From Rhabdornis inornatus (taxonomy: Eukaryota; Chordata; Aves; Passeriformes; Rhabdornithidae), in NCBI GenBank assembly GCA_013397075.1, contig VWZS01008203.1, forward strand, positions 248,001 to 312,000: a DNA stretch of 64,000 nucleotides, read 5' to 3'. Position numbers and translations under genes: made by a program. Shown in pieces: positions 1-11,040 of this stretch (its first letter is position 1; every line of letters starts with the position of its first letter). A model generated the notes under the pieces. The model searched no databases. It was given only the letters and a program-made list of their open reading frames with translations, and was not told the origin of the DNA.

Positions 1-3000
1 TTATGTAGCACATGTAAAAAGTTGCACCAAATTGTCAGCTTAGTTGCAATACTGTTCTCTTACCTTTAGAAAAAATAATGTAAGAGACATTTGGAAAAGC
101 AGGCATCAAAGTGCCACAGAGTTTTTGACATTTTAGCCATGATAGGAAATATTGTTTTCATGAAGTGTATATATTTTGTCCTATCACAAACAGAAATAGG
201 TGGCTACTCTTGGTGAATTCTGTCATCTCAGCTGAGTTTACACTTCCGTGGACAGCCATTGACATTTGTTTTATTGTTGCTGTCTTCTTGGTTAATTAAC
301 ATCTGTTGCATCCTTCCATTTTTTGACTGCAGGTTATTGGAAACAAATGTAAGCATCAAAAAATCATTCTTATTTTCATCTTCTATTTCCCAAGCCTCCA
401 AATCTGGGCTTTTTAATTTCATCACCCACGTTGACATCTACCTCATGTCTACATTATTTGTCAGACTCATTTTGAAGAAAATCGCTTTAAAATTTACAAG
501 ACAAATGGATATTTGAATAGATAATTGATATTTCATTGATAAATGAATTTACAAGATAAATGGATTATGTTAACTGATAGCTGTCCAAAAAAGGCTTTTG
601 AGAAGCATATGCATGCTTGGTATGAAATCTTAACTGCATATTTATAGTTTATAGGGGAAATAGTTTATAGGGAAAAAACCCAGCATTTAGTTTGAACTGG
701 TGGCATTGCTCACTTCTTCTCATGGCAAATCATATTTAGATGTTTTTAGTGCCAGATCAAATCTTCAACTAATTTTAGCTGAATCTATTCATTTGGGCTT
801 ATTCTTCTTTACAGCATGATACACTTGCTCTTTGAGCTGCCTGCTTCCCTAAATATTAAACCTAAGGCATTTATTCATCACTGGCACCTTCAGGGATTTG
901 TATGAAAAATCTCTGTGAAGAATACCTTGTGATTGGTATTTAATACTTTGGCAAATGTCTCTGGAGGCTACAGATGTGTGACATTTATTGTATATATTGA
1001 TTTCTTAACTTAGTATGCTTATTTAGACAACATCTGCAAAAGACAGTAAAGTCCCTGATGGTTTAATTTAAAACCAAATGATAGAAAAAAATACAAAACT
1101 TAAAAATCAGTGAGCTTCAAAGACTAGAATAGCCCAAAATCTAATCCCAGTAATTCTCAGGAAAATAATAAGCAGCTTTATCCTAACAGTTAAAGACATA
1201 CTATTTGACATACTATTATCACAGCATCCAAGTCCTTACCTAAACCTGTAAAATTATCCACTGCAAATAGCATATAATATTGCAATTAGTATTGTTTGAG
1301 TATATTAGTCATTTATTACTAAAACTGATTAGTTTTGAAAAGAGGGTCAAGTAAAAAAATTAAAATCCACATATTTTATCATGAAAGGATGAGAATTCAG
1401 GCACTTAAGTGTAAAAACTAAATACATGGTGGTTTCAGATTAAAAGGAGTAAAGTTATGTGTGAAAAAAACTTTCTAATATGCAGTAATGATAAATGTAG
1501 AAGTCATAAGTTGCCTGATTTGTAACAAAATAAATAAATTTCAGGGTTTTTTCTACTAGGTGTTTCAAAACTGGTTTGATATATGTGCTTGTGTTTAGGT
1601 TTTTATTCTCAAGCCAAATTTTGTGTCAGTAGGACCCAATGTACCTGTGACTCCTCTCAGTCACACCCATACCAGCCCTCAGCAAAAAATAACTAGGACT
1701 TCCCAAACATACTTTACTACTCACACTAATTAGTGAGTATGCCTGACCTTACTTGTTAAGGATACCAGATAAACCTACAGCATGTTATCGGTGAGGAGAA
1801 GGCGTTTTTCTCTGAGTATCCACACAGAAATGATGTCTGCTGTGGTTGTTGGGACAGGCAGTGACTAAGAAAGGAGCTTTAGTCTTTTTTTTGTAACTGG
1901 AGGCAGAACTCCCACCATGACACTGGCCCTAATGCCTAACACATGCAGCACTAGGAGCACATACTTCTTTTACTGATGCAGTCTAACAAGTCTTTCTAGG
2001 ATTAAGACACCAGGGTGCAAATGTGTATTATTATACATTGTACCTCACACTTTTTCTTCCCTTGCCTCATTCATCCCAATCTGAGCAATGCACCTCAGAA
2101 GTTAATTGTCAGATTATTTCAGGATAATCAGAAACTCAGAGGGTTAAATCTCATACACAGTTTTGTATTGGAAATGTTTATTAGAGTATAGAGTATTAGA
2201 GTATGTTGGTGTGTTTACTGTGACACCATAAAGGTGTTCTACTGGCGCAAGGAATTTTAGATGGTTGTCACAGGAATGTTTCGGCGGCCTGAACTTCAGA
2301 TGGGTGGGCTGCCTCTAATTTGCAATCACATGTGCCAGCTTGTCAAACACCATCATGTACTAAATTGCTATACCTAGGGGGCATGGTCAATAACATTGTT
2401 CTTTCCAGTAAATCTGTAATTTGCTCTGACTTTCTTTATGTACAGAATGGATCGTGTCCCCACTTTTCTTGTTTTCAACCAGTGGTCTCTCTGACTCCCT
2501 TTCATGACCTATTTCACCCAGCTTCAGCCTGTGGGCAAACATCAGGTCATATCATCCATAGCAGTAAATACTAGAATCCAAGTTATTATGCAGTGGTCTT
2601 TGGCTGACTCTCAAAATAGTGTTTCATGCTCCTAGTAGCTCACATGTGCTCTCACTCTTTCTTGGCACAGAAGTTATCCCTTGAATCTTGAAATGCCACT
2701 TACATCACCTCTAAAATCTCTGTGTTCCAGACTTTACCTCACAGGAATGTTCAGCAAAGTTCCAGACAGGGAAAATGAAAGCTTGAATGCTTTCAGAAAA
2801 GTTTGAATAGTATGAATTCTTCAAAAGGCCAAACACATCTGGTTTTCCATCAGCATTTGCACATATGTCTAACAATAAGCATAAAGGAAATGTATGCTGA
2901 CAAGGGCATTCCATGACAGAATGAAACTGAAAAGTCAGCAAATATAAAGCTACTTTAATCCTTCAGGAGTTCCTGTAATTGATTTTATAGGGTCATTTTT

Positions 3001-3119
3001 ATGCCTTCTGTAGTCAAACAATTCCATATTTTTTATCTAATTGTAAGGAATCATTCAGGCTTTGAAATTACTACAGTTAAAAGGGCTTCTACAGTTAAAA
3101 AAAGGTTTCTTTAAAAAGT

Positions 3120-3164
3120 AAAATAAAGTAAATAAATAAAGTTTAAAATAAAGTAAATAAATAA
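3120..3164. repeat. Short A-rich tandem duplication, period 25
   Basis: The 20-base string at 3120-3139 recurs exactly at 3145-3164, with five bases between the copies. The unit consists of AAAT- and AAAG-like steps, so replication slippage in low-complexity DNA is the simplest origin. No function is implied. Confidence 0.7.
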
Positions 3165-3367
3165 GTTCCTTTTTGCCCTGATCTGAATGCAGTGTTGTGA
3201 CCTGATTGTCTGCCAAAGTCTAAACAAATTGGGGAAATAATTTAATCTTTTATGTTCAAGTCATTCATTAAAAATATTTTTTGGGGAAACAGTGACATTA
3301 TTCACCCTATTTACACACTGGTCTTCAAACTCTTATCCTCATCTGATGTTTTCTTTTGATTTTTTAG

Positions 3368-3382
3368 CCTTTTTGCCAAAAG
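3368..3382 (+). other. Candidate 15-nt microexon (unconfirmed)
   Basis: A long pyrimidine-rich tract ends in TTTTTTAG at 3367. It is followed by 15 bases and then a consensus donor, AAAG|GTAAGT, with GTAAGT at 3383-3388. Fifteen bases is a multiple of three and would encode five residues in frame 0 (PFCQK). Vertebrate neuronal microexons have this size and architecture. I do not recognise the peptide or a host gene, and one such coincidence in 64 kb is plausible, so this is only a candidate. Confidence 0.15.
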
Positions 3383-6300
3383 GTAAGTCAGTAGCAGAAG
3401 ATCATTTCTATGTGCTTACCCTACCTTAAGGACTGATTTTGTCTCCCCTTGCTTCTTTGAAAAAGCAGGAAAGAAATCGAGAGGAAATATGCCTGCCTGA
3501 GACATCAGTAACAGGAATGAGTTTGATAAGTTACAGCTGTTGCTTAGCCATTGATTTGGGCCCAGGGCTGAGAATCCCTCTTAGGATCTATATGTCTGGC
3601 TTGATGTTCTCCTTCAAATGTGTCAGCAGAAAAAAAAGAAAGGAAGATATATTACCCTTTCCAGTAATATGGAGTTATAAAATATGATTCACTTTTAGCC
3701 AGCCACAGTCTGCTGACACCCTAACCTGTGGCTGTATTTGTAACTTGCTATCTGTATATTCTGGCAGATTCAGACCTTTTCTCAGGAAGACTGGTGAACA
3801 GCTCTGAAGAAAACAGCAAAGCACTCCAGCAGGTATTAGAAATGTTCTCACAGGAAGATAATGTATTGAAGGTTATGGTTTTGGCTCTTCACAGATGCAG
3901 CATTACAGTTCAGGGCGTTGTCCCCCTTAATGAGTCATGAGACAGGAAGATAACCCAATAAAACAATGTGAGTGAAAGCACCTTGTTTTGATGTGAATAA
4001 AAAAATCTTCCCACTCAGTTTTTATATAGAAATAATATTTAATTGTATTTTTTTTTAATTAAAGTCACTTTTACATTATGAATTTTTATCCATATTTCTC
4101 AGCAAAGGTTGTGGAAAGAATTACTGTGTATCACAAGAACATGTAGTAGAACATGAAAACACTAACTTCAACAAAATGTTTTAGGAAGGTAGATCTTTTG
4201 CTTTCACAAAGCTTTCTTCAGTTTTATAAAGTTTATTTGCTGTAGACTGTTACGAATTTCCTGCACAATTAAATAGGAAAGCATCAAGTGAGTAGATGAA
4301 TGTGAAATAAACACCTACAAGGTATCTCTGCTATGACTTTAGGAAAAGTCTATTTTGTAATTACACAGTGATTAACAATTGTATTTGTATTTTCTTATCT
4401 TGGTGTCATAAACATCCTCCTTTTTGAAGCTGGCATTAATATGAGCTTTGAAAAAGAATAGTGATAGCTCTTGTGAATGTTGAACAATATTTTCTTTGAG
4501 GATTATGGAAATTAGTTTTAAAGTCTCATTAAATGATAATTTTTAAACCAACCCTAAAACCAAACTCTAAAAATTCTCAGCTAAAATTCAGATCAGTGGA
4601 GCATGAAGTTGGTAGGTAACACATTGTTAGATATGGTGCTCATACTTCTATAGTCTGTAAATATTTTATTTGCATCCAATATTTTCAATGTACTATTTTT
4701 TTGATATGTCCTTCAATTATTTTCATAATATATTTATGAACTAATTTATATATTCTTGATGTTAAATACAATTCTGGCTTTTCTTTAGGCAAATTAGACT
4801 ATGCATCAAGAGAACATTTAGTCTGATAGCCAGATACTGACAGGAATATAAGTAATTAGTTTTTAAAATAGTATAATGGTATTTAAAAGATAATGAACTA
4901 TAAATTGGATTCTTTAATCACCCAATCACTGCTTACAATCTTAGTACTGTAATAACACTATGTTTTTCATACAGACCAAAATTTAAACTGTTCATAAGCT
5001 TATTTTCTTATCATACGATATGTTAAATGTGTGACAATTGACTATGTCAAAATGTGTGTCAAATTAGACAGTCACTAAACAGATTTATTGTAAAGCTATT
5101 TAAAATATCTTTTAAAGGAGCCAGGAGGGAACTGTGGAAATACTTGATAAATCATAGTAATATTAAAGAATGTCAGAAGTAAGCTTGTGGGGATTTCAGT
5201 TTGAGTGTCTACTCACTTATTATCAAAACACATGAAATTTCCTGCCACATCTGAGAGGGAGAGAAATTGCACTAGTCAATGCATGTATTAAAGAAAAGAA
5301 GAAAGCAGAAGCCCCCAAAAGGCAAATAAAACCAAGAAAGAAGTTGGAAGATGAAGATAACATGCTATTCCCAGATGAATCTTGCAATATTTGTTTTCCA
5401 TTCATTTTTATTTATAGAGAATTGGGTTCCTTCATAAATATAAAAACAAAATTACACATAAATGAAGAAAAAAAGATAAATAACCTTGGACACTTTGTAG
5501 ATTGTTTACAACAATCTGTTTCAACTGAGTACTAAATCAAAAGCTGCTTTGTTTAATGTCAACAGATTTCAGATTCTGAACTTGTGCTTCAGTCTAGAAT
5601 TTATTAACTATGTAAATATTGTTAATTGTAAATACATTATTAAATAGAAACACTAAACAAATCTTCCTATGTTCACATTTCATTCTTCTTTGAAGATCTC
5701 CTTATTGTTTGCCAGGAATTACTTTTGTTCTTTGGAACATATCAGTGATGAGCAAACCTTTCAAAAAGAACACCAGTGCTTTGATTTATTTTGAAGGCAT
5801 TCTCATTAAACTGTGTATTGCTCTATTGAAATACATGATTACTCTAAAAGTGCTGACACAAATATTTTTTCATATTACTCTTTAAGTTAGTTGATTTTCT
5901 GTGAATGTTAAATCAAGGACATGAACCTACACTTCATCTGCATAGAAATGAAGATGCTTCATATATTCATTATTTCTTCCTCTGCTGTCAGTTTTATGTA
6001 TACAGATTTTTTAAAGTAAATGTACTAAGTGAGTTCTTAATAAATCTACCAGTTTTATAAATCTACAGCACTGTAATTTTTTTAAAGTTCAATTAGAGGA
6101 ATAAACATCTCTATTAGCAATAATTGTACTAGTAGACTTCCCAGTAAATATTTCAGCACAATTGAATAAATTAACACCAACATTTATTTTTAGCCTTGAT
6201 ATGTCTAACTTTTAGTTGACAATTTTTTTCTAATTTAGCACCTGCTTAAGGCGTTTGTAATTTTCTATGAAATAGCTGGAACAAAGTCTTTTAGGCTTTT

Positions 6301-7046
6301 GCTCAATACAAATTATTCCTTATTTTTTTTCTAGATAGTAGTTTTCAGGTGAATATGAACTTTACAAAAAGGCCTTTCTGTATTTTAAGCATTGACTAAA
6401 AACAAGTTTAGAGTGTATTAGAAGCATGCAGACTGATTTTAAATACATTTTAATAGGGGTTTGTTAAGATGTTAGTCTGTTAATATTTCTAAGGCCAGGT
6501 ACTGTATGTACTCATGGTTTGCATAGCTGATTACACCCTGACCTGCTAGTAGTGACTGAATAATATTTGTTTACCTAGAATACCACATCCTGAGGGTGGG
6601 AATGAGGTTGGACTGTATGATGAATATTCTGGTCGTTGTGTCTGATTCTGAGCATTTGCATATATGAAATTGTCATGAAATTTAGAAAGAAAATAATTAC
6701 TATTATCATAAAGAGTCATATTGTTATTTATTTTTTTTTCTTTCAATCTATAACAAAAAAAGTATCAGTAAACACATGTGGAGAAAAAAATTAAATGCCA
6801 ACATAGGAATTACCTTTAGTATTATGATTTCTCCAGTAGCTTTTGATTTCTTCACATGCTGCAGAACATATAAACAAAGAACTTAGTGAAATTTATTCTG
6901 TTTTTAACTTCTGAGCTCTCCATGTCCTGATATTGTCATGAGGATTTAGGCATTTTTTTCAAAATTTTTGAATTTTTTGGATGTCCTTCATCAATATCAT
7001 AAAAGTAATTATCTGATTACTTGTTAGAAGTTATTTGAAATATATT

Positions 7047-7105
7047 TGGTTCGTTGGTTGGCTTGGGTTTCTTTTTGTTTGCTTTTGGTTTTGGTTTCTT
7101 TGTAA
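7047..7105. repeat. T/G-rich low-complexity tract
   Basis: The plus strand is an irregular run of TTGG, TTTG and TTTTG steps without a fixed period. It looks like a decayed simple repeat. The longer tract near 57.8 kb has a similar composition. Confidence 0.6.
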
Positions 7106-9346
7106 AGTAAACCAATTTGCTTTTCATTCCTCAGTTATCACTACTTCTTGAATCTCATCTGACAAGCTGGGAGGTAAATTAGCATAGTTCTTTGGATGTC
7201 ATTAATGAGGACAGTGTAAGAGATCACTGAATTTCTTTTCTTATTGGCTTGTATAGTGATAGTTACATATGCTAATTAACGCTTTTATTTTTACTGAAAA
7301 GAAATATTGTTTTGCTTATTTTCTAAAGATGATTTAATTCTTTTCTAGCCATAACAACGCAGAAGATTTCACAGCACCACTGATTTTTTCCAACACATAT
7401 CTACAAATAAGGCTAATCATTCTTCCAACTTCCTTCTACGATGTATAACTTGCTCAAATATTTTGGGAAATATACGAAAACAACAGTACTATCTATCAAG
7501 TCTTTATATTTGAATTCCTTAACTTATCTGAATTTTTTTTTTCATTATTTTCTTTGTGGCAATACAGGCCTTTACTTCTTGAATAATACAGTTTTGGAGA
7601 AAAAAGTAATCTCTCCTTTAGCAAAACAGGTCTCATTATTTCTACTACTAGCAGCAATAATTCCTGTACTAACAACTTACATACAATTTGTACCTCCAAG
7701 AACTCGAACTTTCTCTACATTCTAGACGAAAATACTGAAGATTTAAAGGCTAGTAAAGTGGAGATTTCCAGACTACCACAAGATGAAAAAAAAGGTGTGG
7801 ATATCTAATTAAAAAGTAAATGAGAAAGGTCATTAGAAATGAAAGGATACAGAAGCAGGGCCAAAATCTGTGGAGACCCTGAAATATCACTTTGACAGAG
7901 ATAATCTCAAATAGAAAGAAAAAAAGTAAAGATAGGAAAGGAAAAAAGAAGCTGAGACTAGCAGGGTTATGCAGTACAGGATTGCCTTTAAACACAGTGC
8001 AGAACAAAAGCATCTGCTTATCAAATGGAATATCTTCCTTCAAACACAGATAATATCTGGAAGGTCAAAGACTGCTTATTGGGTTTTGGTTGAATTTTAT
8101 TGTATTGGTCCAAATCCCTAAGCCTCAAATGATGTGGGTTCTGCTTGTGTGAGAGACTCTTATTAGCTGCTACAGATTTTATATTTGTTTAACAGCTTTC
8201 AAAGTAATTAATTTTATCTTGGAATGAAAGCAAAACATTTTGTGATTTTGAGTGAAACAGAATCAGAGAGAGAGTTAATTGATCCTCAAGTTTCAAGTTA
8301 GTCCTTCTGGTCAGAAGCAAAAAACTATCAAAAATCTCGTTACAGATATCTTCATAAAAATCAATAAATCACTGCAGAACAACTTGACTTTGAAAAACCA
8401 TGTATTTTGACAGATTACATGTTGTCAAAAGTATTTTGGCTGTTTAAAATTGTCAGTTTAGCATTTTCTGTAAAGTTTTGAAACTCATTCCTTCTTCTAC
8501 ACTGTCCTTCAGAGGCCTAATTTCTGAACACAAATATATACATTTTAGTTTTCTGTAAGCTTAGGAGGTCTGAGATAGCAGGTCTCTGTGACTGGATCCA
8601 GAAGAGGAAAGTACAACAAAAGTTTTCGGAAGCAAAAAGTATAGCAAAAGATGAAGAAACATCTGCAAAACTATTTTCTTTAATGAAATACTACCCTGAA
8701 AGATTTAAAGTGTTTATATCAAGTTCTAGCTCACTACATTCAAATACATAGGAATAATATGTAGATATGTTTGGATTTAATATATATAGGAATACTGGGT
8801 CTTCGCCCTGCCTAAAGTTTTTATGCAAAGAAGACAAAAATGCACAGGGTATGAACACACATACACACACATATTTTATATTTGTCTCTATGCTTTCAAT
8901 ATTTTCAGTGATTTTTTTTTTTTAACTAAACTGTGGAGGTAAAAATGATAGATTGATATAATATGATACAGATACTACAGAAGTTTCCTTGAATATTACC
9001 AGTCCCTGTGCTTTAAGTGGCAGATAATGATGCAAACATTTGTTGTAGAGGGTTTTCATGGACTGCACAATCTCTTTCAGTGTAGCCAAATGCTCAGAGG
9101 AGTTAGAACTTATATTATGGCACCAGGATTAGATTTCTGTGCTGAATATACTTTTCATATTATTAAAGTTTCTGATTCATAGGTCTGGTATTCAAATGTT
9201 GAGAAAAAGATGATAACGCATGGTATAGATATTTAATTAATTTGCCTATGAGTAACTATTTAAAGCACATATAAACAAATGTATTAGATGGACTACAATA
9301 ATATTAGCCAATGTAATATGCACACAAGCTCATATATTTTTCTACT

Positions 9347-9370
9347 ATGCCAAAATGCCAAAATGCCAAA
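9347..9370. repeat. Three exact copies of ATGCCAAA
   Basis: The 8-base unit ATGCCAAA occurs three times in direct succession (9347-9354, 9355-9362, 9363-9370). It is a minisatellite-like slippage tract with no visible function. Confidence 0.75.
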
Positions 9371-9836
9371 AGTACATTTAGAAATATAGAAGGCACAGAA
9401 TATGCTGTTTCTTCATACAGGCTCTCATAATTTAAATTTGAATTTATATATGCATGCTTCTTAGCAGTAAAAAGTCCATAATTTAGAATTATATATGTAT
9501 ATGCTAAAAAAAAAATGCTGTAGAATCCTTTGCTTTGGCTTTCTCCATTGGCTTTAGAGACACTTTCTGGATTTATTTTTCAAGAACAGGAAGAAATCCT
9601 CAGGGTTGGCTACATAAAAAATTATAGAGGATTAGAAGGCTACCAAAAGTGTTTGCACAAACTCAACAAAAAATGTCAATTAATGCTGCAAAATTTTAAT
9701 ATCAATTTCTGTTTGATGTTATGCAATAATCTCCCTGAAATAATTTTAGAATAGCACTAAAATCTTTATGCTATGGACATTAAGCAAATACAGATGTATA
9801 TGTTATGACTGTGAGAACAAAAAAGAAATCATTTTT

Positions 9837-9837
9837 N
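9837..9837. other. Single ambiguous base (N)
   Basis: One N lies in otherwise normal AT-rich sequence just after a T run. It is probably an uncalled or polymorphic base. Confidence 0.9.
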
Positions 9838-10014
9838 GGTTTATGCCTCATCCGTTTTTTTAGGAGAAGAATTAAAAATAATATCCTAGAGTATATAAGA
9901 GAATCTTTCCTGGATTCCTCTAGTAAGATAGTGTAAAGTCACAGACTTGGACTGACAAAACCAAGGATTTCCTTCAATCCAATACAGTAGTATGTTGATG
10001 AAATAGGTCTTTCA

Positions 10015-11040
10015 CAGAATCACAAAGTCACAGAATGGGTAAATTTGGATGGGACCACATTGAACCATCTTGTCCAACCTCTCTGCTCAAGCAGAGTCAT
10101 TCCAGAGCACATGGCACAGGATNNNNNNNNNNNNNNNNNNNNNNNNNNNNNNNNNNNNNNNNNNNNNNNNNNNNNNNNNNNNNNNNNNNNNNNNNNNNNN
10201 NNNNNNNNNNNNNNNNNNNNNNNNNNNNNNNNNNNNNNNNNNNNNNNNNNNNNNNNNNNNNNNNNNNNNNNNNNNNNNNNNNNNNNNNNNNNNNNNNNNN
10301 NNNNNNNNNNNNNNNNNNNNNNNNNNNNNNNNNNNNNNNNNNNNNNNNNNNNNNNNNNNNNNNNNNNNNNNNNNNNNNNNNNNNNNNNNNNNNNNNNNNN
10401 NNNNNNNNNNNNNNNNNNNNNNNNNNNNNNNNNNNNNNNNNNNNNNNNNNNNNNNNNNNNNNNNNNNNNNNNNNNNNNNNNNNNNNNNNNNNNNNNNNNN
10501 NNNNNNNNNNNNNNNNNNNNNNNNNNNNNNNNNNNNNNNNNNNNNNNNNNNNNNNNNNNNNNNNNNNNNNNNNNNNNNNNNNNNNNNNNNNNNNNNNNNN
10601 NNNNNNNNNNNNNNNNNNNNNNNNNNNNNNNNNNNNNNNNNNNNNNNNNNNNNNNNNNNNNNNNNNNNNNNNNNNNNNNNNNNNNNNNNNNNNNNNNNNN
10701 NNNNNNNNNNNNNNNNNNNGGACAGCTTGGTGTCCACCAGGATCCCCATGTCCTTCTCCACAAGCTGCTTCCCAGCAGATCAGCCCCAGCCTGTCTGGTG
10801 CCTGGCGTTATTCCCTCCCCAGCTGCAGGACCCTGCAGTTGCCTTTGCTGAATTTCAGCTGGTTCCTCTCTGCCCATCTCTCCAAGCTCTCGAGGTCTCT
10901 CTGAAGGGCTGCACAGCACTCTGGGGTATTGGCCACTCCTCCCAGCTTTGTGTCATCAGCCAACTTGCTGAAGAGGCCTCTGCCCCTTCATTAAATCGTT
11001 GATGAACAAGTTAAACAATAGTGAACCCAGTACTGACAAG
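10015..11040 (-). mobile_element. CR1 LINE, 3' part, interrupted by an assembly gap
   Basis: This is the 3' portion of a CR1 non-LTR retrotransposon on the minus strand. The low-coordinate end (10015-10122) reads, on the minus strand, like the CR1 3' tail, with the characteristic GAGAGGTTGGAC string and a repeated TCTGTGA-type end. The high-coordinate part (10720-11040) encodes, in broken minus-strand frames, the C-terminal portion of the CR1 ORF2 reverse transcriptase; after the GGGGCAGAGG region comes a GATGACACAAAGCTGG motif. The middle is 597 Ns. By comparison with the plus-strand copy at 29060-30115 about 531 bases should be missing, so the gap fits a continuous CR1 body. The element is 5' truncated, which is usual for CR1, and its frames are disrupted, so it is not autonomous. 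Confidence 0.9.
10123..10719. other. Assembly gap, 597 Ns
   Basis: This run of N lies inside a CR1 copy. Reading frames that run through it are artefacts. Both edges are CR1 sequence, so a repeat-induced assembly break is the likely cause. Confidence 0.98.

Larger units (their letters stand above)
1..9836. other. AT-rich noncoding DNA, no gene recognised
   Basis: This stretch shows no recognisable gene, RNA or large repeat. All reading frames are short, and both strands are open at similar lengths, as chance gives in AT-rich sequence. Small simple repeats and a possible microexon within it are listed separately. It is most likely intergenic or intronic vertebrate DNA. Confidence 0.7.

Noticed and set aside
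10020..11002. Reading frames of 224-310 codons on both strands across the N gap
   Set aside because: Most codons are N; the real parts are CR1 sequence. They are artefacts of the gap.
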